Shown one piece after another: positions 1 to 7,194 of a stretch of DNA of 24,371 nt (positions are counted from its first letter, which is position 1; every line of letters starts with the position of its first letter). The stretch comes from JBOFSQ01 sp051651625 (lineage in GTDB: Bacteria; Planctomycetota; Planctomycetia; Pirellulales; Thermoguttaceae): contig JBOFSQ010000088.1 in NCBI GenBank assembly GCA_051651625.1, forward strand, positions 1-24,371. Reading direction: 5' to 3'. The position numbers were made by a program, and so were the translations under genes. The notes below the pieces were generated by a model. It did not search any database. It was not told where the DNA came from and saw nothing but the letters and a program-made list of their open reading frames with translations.

Positions 1-3
1 TAG

Positions 4-36
4 CCCAAGGCAAGCGGTATTCCGCGCAGCCTTGGG
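4..36. repeat. Imperfect hairpin at window edge
   Basis: CCCAAGGC (4-11) pairs with GCCTTGGG (29-36), and an inner GCGG/CCGC pair closes a TATT loop. It lies beyond the 3' end of the glycosyltransferase gene. It could be a terminator-like structure or a dispersed repeat, but there is no T-tract in either direction. No second copy was seen in the window. Confidence 0.4.
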
Positions 37-60
37 TTGACGTCCACCACAGAATTCCTA

Positions 61-112
61 GCTCCGTAGGAGCGGCCTAACCGACGCTTCAATTAGGCCG
101 CTCCTACGGAGC
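61..112. repeat. Perfect 20-bp inverted repeat
   Basis: The 20 bases at 61-80 are the exact reverse complement of 93-112, separated by a 12-base loop. The arm contains CTCCTACGGAG, which recurs inside the palindromic element at 22681-22912, so this belongs to the repeat-rich intergenic DNA of the genome. It sits about 120 bases past the end of the glycosyltransferase gene and could also stop transcription, although it has no clear U-tract. Confidence 0.75.
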
Positions 113-234
113 TTCCGACTTTGTTGGGGCCGCTAACCGAGGGCTGCGACGAGTACGTCTTGCCCTCGGCTACAATTAGATCGTCCCTAGCGGGACTAGG
201 AAACGCCACGACAAAACGTGCAACTACTGGTCGT

Positions 235-1398
235 TTAGAGTCTAGTATAAAACTGTCTGTACGCCTCGACGATGCGTTCTTCGGCGTAGCGGTTTGCGAC
301 TTCGGTTTGTGCGGCGTTGCCCAGACGTTGCCGAAGCGACTCGTCGCCGAGGAGTTCGAGAATCTTCGCCGCGAGCACGTCTGGAAAGTTCGGCGGGACG
401 ACAAAACCGTTCTCGCCGAGAACGTCTCGCACGCCACCAACATCGGTCGCAACGATGGGAAGGCCCGCCACCGCGTATTCGATCACGGCGTTTGGCAAAC
501 TCTCCGAGTGACTCGACAAAACGCCAACGGTGAAGTGCGGGACGAGACGAAACGGGTTGTCAATCGCACCGTACCAAACGACATGGTTCGTTAGTCCGAG
601 CGACGCGACGAGTTCGCGCATCTCCGTCGCGTATGGCTCTTCTTGTTCGCCGACGATAACGAATCGCGTTTGCGGCGCGGTGTCGGCGATGCGGCGTGCA
701 GCTTGTATGAAGACCTCATAACCTTTCACGCGCCGAACCGTTGCAACCATTCCGACTATCGGTGTACCGTCGGGGACGGTGAGTTGATCGCGCGGAACGA
801 GCCTCGCCAAACCGTCGTCGTAGCGGTTGCAAACGACGGGGTTCGGTATGAGAGTGAAGAGCCGCTGCGGCAGCGATTCCTTGACTTCAGCCGCCGCGAT
901 GGCCGCCGTGCTGTTGGCGATGTAAGTGATCCCCGCAGAACGAATCGCAAAACTCTTCGCCCACTTGCGAACGACACCGATCACCGAACGCGACGACGGT
1001 ATGAAATAACCGAGGTTGCGTCTTTGAGCACATACCCGTCCTCGCCGAGCGAGTATGCACGCCGCCGCCGCGACCACTTCGTTGTCGGGATTGAAGACGT
1101 GAACGACATCAATTTCGTGCTTACGGATGTAACTAACGAGTCGGCGAAATCGCGTGAAAAGCGACATGCGGCGACCAGCAGTGCCGTTCACAGTGTCGTT
1201 CAAGAATGTCACGTCGATACCGTAGACGTCGTGTGGCGGTCTGGTGTCGTCGGTCTCGCGTGCATCGAAGGTGGCGACGAGGTGTGGTTCAAACTCGTCA
1301 CGCGGAAGCGTACTAACGAGCCAGCAAAGATGCTGCTCGCTACCACCACGCGGCACGATGAAGTGATCAAGAAGATAGAGAACGCGAATGGGTGACAT
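235..1398 (-). CDS. GT4-family glycosyltransferase
   Basis: A 387-residue protein with the two-domain GT-B layout of family 4 glycosyltransferases, which move a sugar from a nucleotide donor to a lipid or polysaccharide acceptor on the cytoplasmic side of the membrane. The N-terminal domain has the GG-S-E loop (residues 18-21), the usual acceptor-side glycine motif. The C-terminal domain begins near residue 212 (IVGMVATVRRVKG) and carries the E-x7-E donor motif (E299 and E307, within SESLPNAVIE), then AGLPIVATDVGG. The length is normal for the family. The ATG at 1398 has no Shine-Dalgarno, but TATACT lies ten bases upstream (1408-1413). It is transcribed away from the SDR gene. Substrate and pathway cannot be told from sequence; polysaccharide or glycolipid synthesis is the general expectation. 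Confidence 0.9.
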   Translation of the reverse strand: MSPIRVLYLLDHFIVPRGGSEQHLCWLVSTLPRDEFEPHLVATFDARETDDTRPPHDVYGIDVTFLNDTVNGTAGRRMSLFTRFRRLVSYIRKHEIDVVHVFNPDNEVVAAAACILARRGRVCAQRRNLGYFIPSSRSVIGVVRKWAKSFAIRSAGITYIANSTAAIAAAEVKESLPQRLFTLIPNPVVCNRYDDGLARLVPRDQLTVPDGTPIVGMVATVRRVKGYEVFIQAARRIADTAPQTRFVIVGEQEEPYATEMRELVASLGLTNHVVWYGAIDNPFRLVPHFTVGVLSSHSESLPNAVIEYAVAGLPIVATDVGGVRDVLGENGFVVPPNFPDVLAAKILELLGDESLRQRLGNAAQTEVANRYAEERIVEAYRQFYTRL

Positions 1399-1624
1399 GA
1401 TACCGGAAGTATACAGGCGACACCGTTCGCCGGAAGGGGCGTTCCGATTGTAGCGGTTGCGATGGATGTGTTGGCAGCGGCTATCGAAGAGCGTGCAAGA
1501 AGTAGCGTTCTAGTGCTAGAGTCGCTGGACATTTTGCGTGGAACGACGTATGATAGGTCACACAATTTCTTCGCCCGCCACGAACTTGAGCGGCACCAAG
1601 GACAAATCACAAAATACCGAATCT

Positions 1625-2866
1625 ATGGACTCGCGCGTCTCACCACAAAATAGTGACGATTCACGTTCATACCATCTTTTGACGGGTGCAACGGGCCTCT
1701 TGGGGTCTTATCTGCTCCGCGACTTGCTGCGACGCCGTTTTCGGCTCGCGGTACTCGTGCGTCCGTCGCGTCGTGAGAGCAGCGAAGAGCGGATCGAGTC
1801 GATCCTTTCAAGTTTTGAGAACGAGACTGGCGAGTCGTTGCCGCGTCCGGTTGTCATCTCCGGTGAACTTACTGACGACACTTGGTGCGATGCGTGGACG
1901 AGTTGGGTGTCGAAACACTGCCGTTCGGTGATTCACTGTGCGGCGAGTCTCACATTTCACGGTCACCGCGACGCGGAACCGTGGACAACAAACATTGGCG
2001 GCACCGAACGTATTTTGCGTCTTTGCAAGAACGCTGGCATCCGCCACTTGCACCATTTTTCAACGGCGTATGTGGCCGGTTCGCATCGCGGGGCGTTTGA
2101 CGAGACGATGCTCGATGTCGGTCAGGAGCTTCGCAACGACTACGAACAGAGCAAGGTCGAGTCTGAAAAGATGGTGCGCGAGGCCGACTTTTTGGACTCA
2201 CTTACGGTCTATCGTCCATCTATTGTCGTCGGCGATTCGCAGACGCACACAACGAGCACCTATCACGGTTTCTATGCCGTTTTGAAACTGGCGCACACGC
2301 TGGTTCAGCGTCTCCCGCTCGGAGCGACGAGCGGACGCCGCCTCCTGACCGCACTCGGAATGACGGGCGATGAGTTCAAAAACTTTGTCCCTGTCGATTG
2401 GGTCAGTGCGATGGTAACACACATCTTTTCTCACCGCGAACTTCACGGCAAAACGTATCACCTCACAAACCCAAATCCGACGTCGATATTCGACATGGTT
2501 GATACGATTCAAGATGCGGTTGAGACGTTTTCAACCTTGGCGTCGGATGGAGACCGCGAGTTGGCGAGCGAAGATTGGTTCAAGCAAAACTACGCCGATC
2601 AAGTTGCGATTTACCGTGACTATCTCAACAACGATCCGGTCTTTGTGAGTCGCAACACGGAGCGTGCGGCGTTGCACTTGCCGTGTCCGGTGGTTGACCG
2701 CGATATGATGATTGCGCTTGCGAAGTACGCGATTGTTCACGGATTTGGCCGTCGTGTTCCGAGTCCCGCACGGAAACCGCGTCCGCAGCAAGTTGCCCAG
2801 CCCGTGACCGGTGTCGTGTCCCCATCGCCGACAGATTTTCGCACCGAATTGGTCCACATGCGGTAA
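1625..2866 (+). CDS. Extended SDR / thioester-reductase-like NAD(P)-dependent oxidoreductase
   Basis: A 413-residue protein starting at the ATG at 1625, 14 residues before the first Rossmann strand. It has TGATGLLG (20-27) for NAD(P) binding, CAAS (about 105-108), STAYVAG (146-152) and the catalytic Y173-x3-K177. RPSIVVG (197-203) follows, as in the male-sterility/thioester-reductase branch (PF07993) of extended SDRs. That branch reduces acyl-thioesters or modifies sugar nucleotides and lipid precursors; the substrate here is unknown. The reading frame is open back to a GTG at 1538, but the extra 29 residues are polar and lie before the fold. A TATGAT hexamer at 1549-1554 suggests the promoter is there. 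The last 60 or so residues are basic and proline-rich. The divergent glycosyltransferase neighbour hints at envelope lipid or glycan work, but only by proximity. Confidence 0.85.
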   Translation: MDSRVSPQNSDDSRSYHLLTGATGLLGSYLLRDLLRRRFRLAVLVRPSRRESSEERIESILSSFENETGESLPRPVVISGELTDDTWCDAWTSWVSKHCRSVIHCAASLTFHGHRDAEPWTTNIGGTERILRLCKNAGIRHLHHFSTAYVAGSHRGAFDETMLDVGQELRNDYEQSKVESEKMVREADFLDSLTVYRPSIVVGDSQTHTTSTYHGFYAVLKLAHTLVQRLPLGATSGRRLLTALGMTGDEFKNFVPVDWVSAMVTHIFSHRELHGKTYHLTNPNPTSIFDMVDTIQDAVETFSTLASDGDRELASEDWFKQNYADQVAIYRDYLNNDPVFVSRNTERAALHLPCPVVDRDMMIALAKYAIVHGFGRRVPSPARKPRPQQVAQPVTGVVSPSPTDFRTELVHMR

Positions 2867-2870
2867 ATGA

Positions 2871-2929
2871 GTAGTTCCGGTTCGGCATAGCCGAACCCTC
2901 CAGTTGTCATACGCCACAGGCGTTTGGAG
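2871..2929. repeat. Palindromic element R1, copy A (incomplete)
   Basis: It starts with GTAGTTC, followed by the 24-base R1 arm, itself a hairpin (GGTTCGGC-ATA-GCCGAACC). The roughly 21-base loop follows, and then only the first five bases (TGGAG) of the second arm. It fills the gap between the SDR gene and the next gene. The in-frame GTG at 2932 directly after it is not a credible start. Confidence 0.8.
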
Positions 2930-2967
2930 CTGTGTACTCGCCCTCTCGCCTCTCAAATTATCCTCCA

Positions 2968-3771
2968 ATGCTTGAGCGTGAAGAATACATTGAACAGGCG
3001 TTTTTCTTCGAGGCGTTTCGGGCGCGGCTTGAGGAAGGGCTGGCGACGCAAGAGATTCTGCTGCAACTTCACAGCGAGATTTTGGTCACATCGAAGCTGC
3101 TGATGGCCGTTGACTTCCTGCGAACGGATGTCAAGTTGACCGGTTCAGTCGCAGACGCGATGCGGAAGATTCCGCACTACTTCACGTCGTTTCAGGCGTA
3201 CACGATGGGCGAGACGGAGAACGCGACGGGGCGGTTCGACGTTCGCATCGCACTCCAAGTGTTGGCCCGCGAAGCGGAGTACCGCAGCAGTGACCGATGT
3301 TCTGTTCAGGGCGTCTTCTTCTATCAGCTTGAGACGATCTGTCACAATCGGCTCGGTTACGAACACGGTCTCACCGCTGTCGCCGCCGATCCGATCTACG
3401 ACGCCGCGTGGCGAGACTGGATCGACATACTCCAGCGGCAACTAGGACTGATCGAGCTTGCAGACATGATTTACGTTCGCAGCGAGGCCTACGCGCGAAG
3501 AGACGACGAACCAGACGTGCCGGTACTCTTTGGAAAACGCGAAGGGAGAATCGCGCACGCCACTCGCAAACGTGATCCGAGTTACCTCTTTGCCGCATTG
3601 GCGCGACACCTCGGTTATCCTACGGTTCCGCGTGCGGTGCGTCCGACCGACGACGCCCACGACTTCCGCCATCTTCAGCGGCGAATCGAGCTACTCGATA
3701 ATCGCCTCCAACTCCTCGAAGAAGAAGCACGCGGCGGAATCGACCTCAACAGGATTATTGTCAAAGAATAG
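2968..3771 (+). CDS. Conserved-looking helical protein of unknown function
   Basis: A 267-residue protein that I do not recognise. It appears mostly alpha-helical and soluble, with no signal peptide or membrane segment. Visible features are an acidic/aromatic N-terminus (MLEREEYIEQAFFFEAFRAR), a Tyr/Phe-rich stretch (KIPHYFTSFQAY), a middle segment beginning QGVFFYQLETICHNRLGYEHG, and a short coiled coil near the end (HLQRRIELLDNRLQLLEEEA). The ATG at 2968 is preferred because the upstream GTG at 2932 abuts a repeat. Neither start has a clear Shine-Dalgarno. Codon use resembles the neighbours. It follows the SDR gene on the same strand at 101 bases, with the repeat between, so co-transcription is uncertain. 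The evidence for a real gene is the long intact frame and non-random composition. Confidence 0.75.
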   Translation: MLEREEYIEQAFFFEAFRARLEEGLATQEILLQLHSEILVTSKLLMAVDFLRTDVKLTGSVADAMRKIPHYFTSFQAYTMGETENATGRFDVRIALQVLAREAEYRSSDRCSVQGVFFYQLETICHNRLGYEHGLTAVAADPIYDAAWRDWIDILQRQLGLIELADMIYVRSEAYARRDDEPDVPVLFGKREGRIAHATRKRDPSYLFAALARHLGYPTVPRAVRPTDDAHDFRHLQRRIELLDNRLQLLEEEARGGIDLNRIIVKE

Positions 3772-3785
3772 ACTGGTTTGAAAAC

Positions 3786-3819
3786 TTGCACCCGCACTGC
3801 GGTTCGGCATAGTCGAACC
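3786..3819. repeat. Palindromic element R1, copy B (remnant)
   Basis: TTGCACCCGC followed by one hairpin arm, GGTTCGGC-ATA-GTCGAACC (one mismatch to the other copies). Loop and second arm are missing. It lies between the convergent hypothetical gene and rpn. Confidence 0.7.
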
Positions 3820-3832
3820 GCTCCTGAACGCT

Positions 3833-4144
3833 TCACCCCAACGCTTCTTCAAACTCTTTGAGCGACGCACACTGCACCGCCGCGACGGTGAGAGAGTCAA
3901 GGACGACGAGGTCGCCAATCTCCAAAAGCCGGCTCGCAATACGCTTCGGGACTCGCCGAAAACGTGTCGTCAGAATGTATTGTATCGCCTCCGCCTTGCC
4001 GCGTGCTTTGCCACGCACTTCCCCCATTGCGATTCCGCGTTTCTCCCCCAGTTCTATGCCGCGTTTCTCGCCAAGAGCAATTCCGCGTCTTTCGCCTTTT
4101 GCGATTCCGCGCATTTCGGCTTCTTCAAAAATTGTTGGCATCAT
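3833..4144 (-). CDS. Probable intragenic C-terminal protein (RpnS-like inhibitor)
   Basis: An in-frame internal gene within rpn. The ATG at 4144 (residue 283 of the long protein) is preceded by AAAGGAG (4158-4152) at a seven-base spacing, one of the best ribosome-binding sites in the window. The 103-residue product begins MMPTIFEEAEMRGIAKG, carries the RGIxxGEx repeats and ends with the family C-terminal module, without any nuclease residues. In Escherichia coli, Rpn genes are known to make such a short protein (RpnS) that blocks the full-length nuclease (RpnL). Independent support comes from the free-standing gene at 22946, whose product aligns from the first residue with this internal protein and is also preceded by AAAGGAG. 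The overlap is same-frame, so composition cannot prove translation. The inhibitory role is inferred from the family. Confidence 0.7.
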   Translation of the reverse strand: MMPTIFEEAEMRGIAKGERRGIALGEKRGIELGEKRGIAMGEVRGKARGKAEAIQYILTTRFRRVPKRIASRLLEIGDLVVLDSLTVAAVQCASLKEFEEALG

Positions 4145-4990
4145 GTTGCTGCTCCTTTCCTCAAAAACATCTTGCGCGGCCTCGTTTACACGCTCCGCCT
4201 TCAAACGACGATGGTGCGCCGCGAACACCTTCGCAATGAAAGGAAGCACTTCCACAAACCACGCCCGCTGCTCCGCAATGTCACGGAACTCGCGAATAGG
4301 TGTGAGCGACTTCGGGAATTCATCCAAAAGTCCCGCACTCATATTCTTCAGCAGTCCAAGCACCAAACGCAACTCCGGCGGACCAAGCAACTGGTTCACG
4401 TCGAGTGCGGGAAGGTCAATCACGTCGTATGGAATGTCAAACCACGTCCCGATTATAACGCCGTGTTCGTCGCGTGGGAGGTAGTCTGAAAGTTTCGGAT
4501 ACGGTTTCTTGCAAGGACGTTTTCCCGTTCGCAAAACAATGAAGTATGGCGCAGATAGACGTTTGCGCGACTTCCACTCGGCCTCCCAAATCGCACCGAT
4601 GTACTTGAGTAACTTGCGAGGAATTTCCCGCAGCGAACCAGTTTGATGCTCAAACAAAATTATCGCCAGCGAGGATCCACCGTGAACGAGCGGACACTCA
4701 AAGACAAGGTCAACGATTCGTTCGTCGATGTTCTTGCCGAAGACGTGCGTCGGTGCCGGTTTGATTTTGGCGAGATCAATTTGCGTGAGAAACTTTGGAT
4801 CGGCGTAGTGTCGCAGAAATTCCATGAAGACCACAACCCGCCCGAACACGTTTTTGGCGAAGGCGTCAAAGATGTTACCGGGTTTGGTGTCGGGAACAGA
4901 ATCAGTCTGCGTCGGTGACTGCGTTTGCTTTTGGCGATGTACCATGGCCACAATTCTAGCCGAGAGTTTCCGCGTGGCAAGAGCCGTCAT
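3833..4990 (-). CDS. rpn: Rpn-family PD-(D/E)XK nuclease (full-length, RpnL-like)
   Basis: A 385-residue member of the recombination-promoting nuclease/'transposase_31' family (PF04754). The nuclease core spans about residues 40-170, with catalytic-type D94 (ERIVDLVFEC) and E114-x-Q116 (ILFEHQTGS), then VLRTGKRP, as in the family. A helical middle (195-280) leads to a hydrophilic tract of five 8-residue repeats of the type RGIxxGEx (about 294-333) and a C-terminal module ending EIGDLVVLDSLTVAAVQCASLKEFEEAL. Known relatives are DNA endonucleases, some acting as toxic anti-phage proteins held in check by a small protein made from an internal start. That start is visible here (see 3833-4144). 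The gene begins 17 bases after flgN. A second in-frame ATG at 4945 sits right behind a promoter-like sequence and may be the true start (370 residues). Despite the family name it is not an insertion sequence; no terminal repeats were seen. Confidence 0.88.
   Translation of the reverse strand: MTALATRKLSARIVAMVHRQKQTQSPTQTDSVPDTKPGNIFDAFAKNVFGRVVVFMEFLRHYADPKFLTQIDLAKIKPAPTHVFGKNIDERIVDLVFECPLVHGGSSLAIILFEHQTGSLREIPRKLLKYIGAIWEAEWKSRKRLSAPYFIVLRTGKRPCKKPYPKLSDYLPRDEHGVIIGTWFDIPYDVIDLPALDVNQLLGPPELRLVLGLLKNMSAGLLDEFPKSLTPIREFRDIAEQRAWFVEVLPFIAKVFAAHHRRLKAERVNEAAQDVFEERSSNMMPTIFEEAEMRGIAKGERRGIALGEKRGIELGEKRGIAMGEVRGKARGKAEAIQYILTTRFRRVPKRIASRLLEIGDLVVLDSLTVAAVQCASLKEFEEALG
4152..4158 (-). promoter_or_regulatory. 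Internal Shine-Dalgarno AAAGGAG inside rpn
   Basis: AAAGGAG on the minus strand, seven bases before ATG-ATG at 4144-4139. It is encoded within the codons for residues EERS of the nuclease. Most genes around it have weaker or no visible ribosome-binding sites, so its strength inside a coding region is notable. Confidence 0.7.
4953..4980 (-). promoter_or_regulatory. Sigma-70-like promoter at the start of rpn
   Basis: On the minus strand TTGCCA (4980-4975) and TAGAAT (4958-4953) are separated by 16 bases. The in-frame ATG at 4945 begins eight bases after the -10 box, so a transcript from here would be nearly leaderless and would start rpn at residue 16 of the longest frame. If real, rpn is transcribed separately from the flagellar genes. 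Confidence 0.45.
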
Positions 4991-5007
4991 AGTTTATGCA
5001 ACGCAAT

Positions 5008-5508
5008 TTACGCAACGCGGTTGATGGCGATGTTGCCGCCGGGGTGGTCGCGTTTTTTGTCGTGAGAATAGACCGGTGACGCCTTACCGCCGCCCGCAAT
5101 GATGTCGAGCATCTGGTTGACGCACAACAGCGAACGCTGTGTCAAAACCCAGTTCGTCAGACTCTGATACTGAATCAGTCGCGTCCGGTAAACGGAGTTG
5201 TGAATCTCGCGCCGCACGTCGCTCCGTTTCGGAAACGTCTCCGATAGCGTCTCAAGCGACTCACACGCAATTCCGAAGTCGCGTGCTTTTTCGAGAATCG
5301 TTTGACGCTCCGCAAGCACGCTCTCAAGACGCGCCATCAGCCGTTCCTCTTCGATGAGTATCTGTTGCAACGCCTCCGCGTCGGCGGCGACGAGCATCTT
5401 CTGCTTCCGCTGCAAAACCGAAAGTGCGTCGTCTTGGACGACGGCGAGACGTTGCAAAAATGCGGCGATTTCTGTTTCAAAGTTTGGTGTGGTCGTGTCA
5501 GATTTCAT
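5008..5508 (-). CDS. flgN: FlgN-like flagellar export chaperone
   Basis: A 166-residue, mainly helical, cytoplasmic protein. Long amphipathic helices (residues 10-85, FLQRLAVVQDDALSVLQRKQ onward) and the C-terminal QSLTNWVLTQRSLLCVNQML resemble the FlgN family, chaperones that carry the hook-filament junction proteins FlgK and FlgL to the flagellar export gate. The ATG lies one base after the stop of the rod-binding protein gene, showing translational coupling. Position after flgH-flgI-flgJ matches flagellar clusters in which flgN and then flgK follow. Here flgK is not next: an rpn nuclease gene is. Family assignment rests on length, helical pattern and context rather than a catalytic motif. 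Confidence 0.75.
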   Translation of the reverse strand: MKSDTTTPNFETEIAAFLQRLAVVQDDALSVLQRKQKMLVAADAEALQQILIEEERLMARLESVLAERQTILEKARDFGIACESLETLSETFPKRSDVRREIHNSVYRTRLIQYQSLTNWVLTQRSLLCVNQMLDIIAGGGKASPVYSHDKKRDHPGGNIAINRVA

Positions 5509-5509
5509 G

Positions 5510-5935
5510 TCAGATTCCCGGTGTTTTTTGTCGTGCGGCCATCAGGTCGAACATCGTGCTTGAGAGTGAACGTGGCGTTCCGCTCGTCATCTTTTCGGAG
5601 AGGACTTGATCGAGTTGGCCTTGGAAGATTTCTTCCGCTCGTCCGCCGCCGAAGTACGGAAGCGGCTCCTGCGACGCTCGCATCGCCTTGAGCATCTGCG
5701 AAAACAACGTCTCGCCGACGAACCGGTGAAAGACGCTGCGAAACTCGTCTTGATCGTTCCGCTGCGGATCGTCGTTGAGCGAAGTCGGCGCAACAGCCTT
5801 CGGAGTCGCCGCTGGCTGCATCTTCGACGCCAGTATCTCTTTGAAACTCGGCGAAGACTGCGCCGCAATCTCACGCGGCACCGATGGCGCACGCGAAATC
5901 GACTGGAGCGGTTGCGAGGTGATTGAGGTGAGCAT
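5510..5935 (-). CDS. flgJ: FlgJ N-terminal (rod-binding) domain protein
   Basis: A 141-residue protein matching only the rod-binding domain of FlgJ (PF10135). The family core is visible as FVGETLFSQMLKAMRASQ followed by YFGGGRAEEIFQGQLDQVLSEKM. The first 55 residues are a flexible Ser/Pro/Ala-rich leader. FlgJ caps the growing flagellar rod in the periplasm; in enteric bacteria a muramidase domain is fused to it to open the peptidoglycan. That domain is absent here, as in many other bacteria, so a separate wall hydrolase must do that work. The gene is between flgI and flgN and ends one base before the flgN start. Confidence 0.85.
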   Translation of the reverse strand: MLTSITSQPLQSISRAPSVPREIAAQSSPSFKEILASKMQPAATPKAVAPTSLNDDPQRNDQDEFRSVFHRFVGETLFSQMLKAMRASQEPLPYFGGGRAEEIFQGQLDQVLSEKMTSGTPRSLSSTMFDLMAARQKTPGI

Positions 5936-5968
5936 TGGTGGTGTTGGTTTGCGGTTGTTGTTGGGTGA

Positions 5969-6014
5969 ATCAATAGGCCCTATAGGACTTATAGGGCCTA
6001 TAGGGCCTATTGAT
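5969..6014. repeat. Nine-base-period palindromic array (flgI-flgJ gap)
   Basis: The 16 bases at 5969-5984 are the exact reverse complement of 5999-6014 (14-base loop). Inside, units of the type GGCCCTATA / GGACTTATA / GGGCCTATA / GGGCCTATT repeat every nine bases. It fills the flgI-flgJ gap and could act as an RNA hairpin that protects or attenuates the operon transcript. Confidence 0.8.
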
Positions 6015-6019
6015 TTTCA

Positions 6020-7105
6020 TCACTCATACAAAACGTGTCCTTGGATTGCGCCTTGGCGTTCGAGGAGTTTTATGATTTCGATTATGTCCTTGGTCGGGAC
6101 TTTGATTGCGTTTAGCGCATCAACCAGCGCGGTCAGTCGCGGGTTGGCTTCGCCAGTGCGACGCTCTTGCAAGTCTAGCCCAACAACGCGCTGCGGCGTT
6201 TGCTCGACTTGTCCAGCGGGGAGCGGACGCATCTCCGCAACAATGTTGCCGTGCGAAATCGCAACCGGATCAATCTCGACTCGCGGATCAATCGAAATTA
6301 TTCCAGCTCGTTCGTTGATGTGAACCGTCGGCGGTGCCTCAAGTTCGCGGGTGATCTCAACGCTCATCAGTTCGCCGACGAAACTCATCGGGTTTGAAAA
6401 ATACTGCGGCGGAAGTTTGACAACGACGTTCTGCTGATTGATCGCCGTTGCAAGCGTGCTCCCCGTTGCGAGCGGATTTGCGTTGATCGCCGTGGCGACG
6501 TTGAGTGCCATCGCCGAACTGGCGTACTGTTTTGAAAGAACGAGCGTGACGTTTCCGTCCTTGACATACGGATTCATGAAGTCGCTCGTGAGCCGCGCAC
6601 CTTGCTTGACCTTGCCGACGTTCAGCGCGACCTGATTTTCAATCGTGATCGGCCCCCACGCCAATGCCATCGTTTCGGCAGTTGACGGGTCTTGCGGAAC
6701 GGGGTGCATCAACACCGCTATCGCCAGCACACCACCGGCAAGACTCTTCGCCGACACCGCCGACACCGTACAATCGAGGAGATCGCCGCCGCGTCCGCCG
6801 GTTTCGGGGATCGTCGCCATAACTTCAACCAGCGCGATATTCTTCGCAAGTCCCATCTCTTTGAGCGAACCGCCCGGATGTCCCGACGCCTCAAGCATCG
6901 CAAGCAGCGAACGCCCCGTCGGCCCGAACTGCTGCGGCGAGTCGCCAGTACCATTGAGTCCCATAACGAGACCGAACCCGCGAATCACCGTTCGCTCCTG
7001 CCCCTTGAGACGAGCAACCGTCGCCACACGAAGCGCACCAAACGACGGTGCCGCTGTTGCGACGATGAGAAGTAACGCGGTGAGAATTGTTGTGATTGAT
7101 TTCAT
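6020..7105 (-). CDS. flgI: Flagellar P-ring protein FlgI
   Basis: A 361-residue protein, close to the usual 365. It has a signal peptide (KSITTILTALLLIVATAAPSFG) and then the very conserved start of mature FlgI, ALRVATVARLKGQERTVIRGFGLVMGLNGTGDS. Later family blocks include GDLLDCTVSAVSAKSLAGGVL, GGTL-type spacing, NERAGIISIDPRVEID and the C-terminal ALVDALNAIKVPTKDIIEIIKLLERQGAI. FlgI forms the periplasmic P-ring bushing around the flagellar rod. No Shine-Dalgarno is visible before the ATG at 7105; translation may depend on the upstream flgH message. The gene is flanked on both sides by nine-base-period palindromes. Confidence 0.96.
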   Translation of the reverse strand: MKSITTILTALLLIVATAAPSFGALRVATVARLKGQERTVIRGFGLVMGLNGTGDSPQQFGPTGRSLLAMLEASGHPGGSLKEMGLAKNIALVEVMATIPETGGRGGDLLDCTVSAVSAKSLAGGVLAIAVLMHPVPQDPSTAETMALAWGPITIENQVALNVGKVKQGARLTSDFMNPYVKDGNVTLVLSKQYASSAMALNVATAINANPLATGSTLATAINQQNVVVKLPPQYFSNPMSFVGELMSVEITRELEAPPTVHINERAGIISIDPRVEIDPVAISHGNIVAEMRPLPAGQVEQTPQRVVGLDLQERRTGEANPRLTALVDALNAIKVPTKDIIEIIKLLERQGAIQGHVLYE

Positions 7106-7123
7106 GGCAAGTTGTGAGAATGA

Positions 7124-7169
7124 ATAGGCCCTATAGGACGTATATGACCTATAAGTCCTATGGGCCTAT
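7124..7169. repeat. Nine-base-period palindromic array (flgH-flgI gap)
   Basis: ATAGGCCC-T-ATAGGAC (7124-7139) pairs with GTCCTATGGGCCTAT (7155-7169), with one bulged T. Units repeat every nine bases (GGCCCTATA, GGACGTATA, TGACCTATA, AGTCCTATG). It is the same family as 5969-6014 but not identical. Confidence 0.78.
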
Positions 7170-7194
7170 GTTGACTGTTGATTTGGTTTGTGCC

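Noticed and set aside
643..1395. 250-residue plus-strand ORF
   Set aside because: Shadow of the glycosyltransferase gene; arginine/aspartate-rich with no recognisable domain.
3833..4990. Insertion sequence, because the Rpn family is often labelled transposase
   Set aside because: No terminal inverted repeats or target duplication were seen; the family is a nuclease group, not a classical IS transposase.
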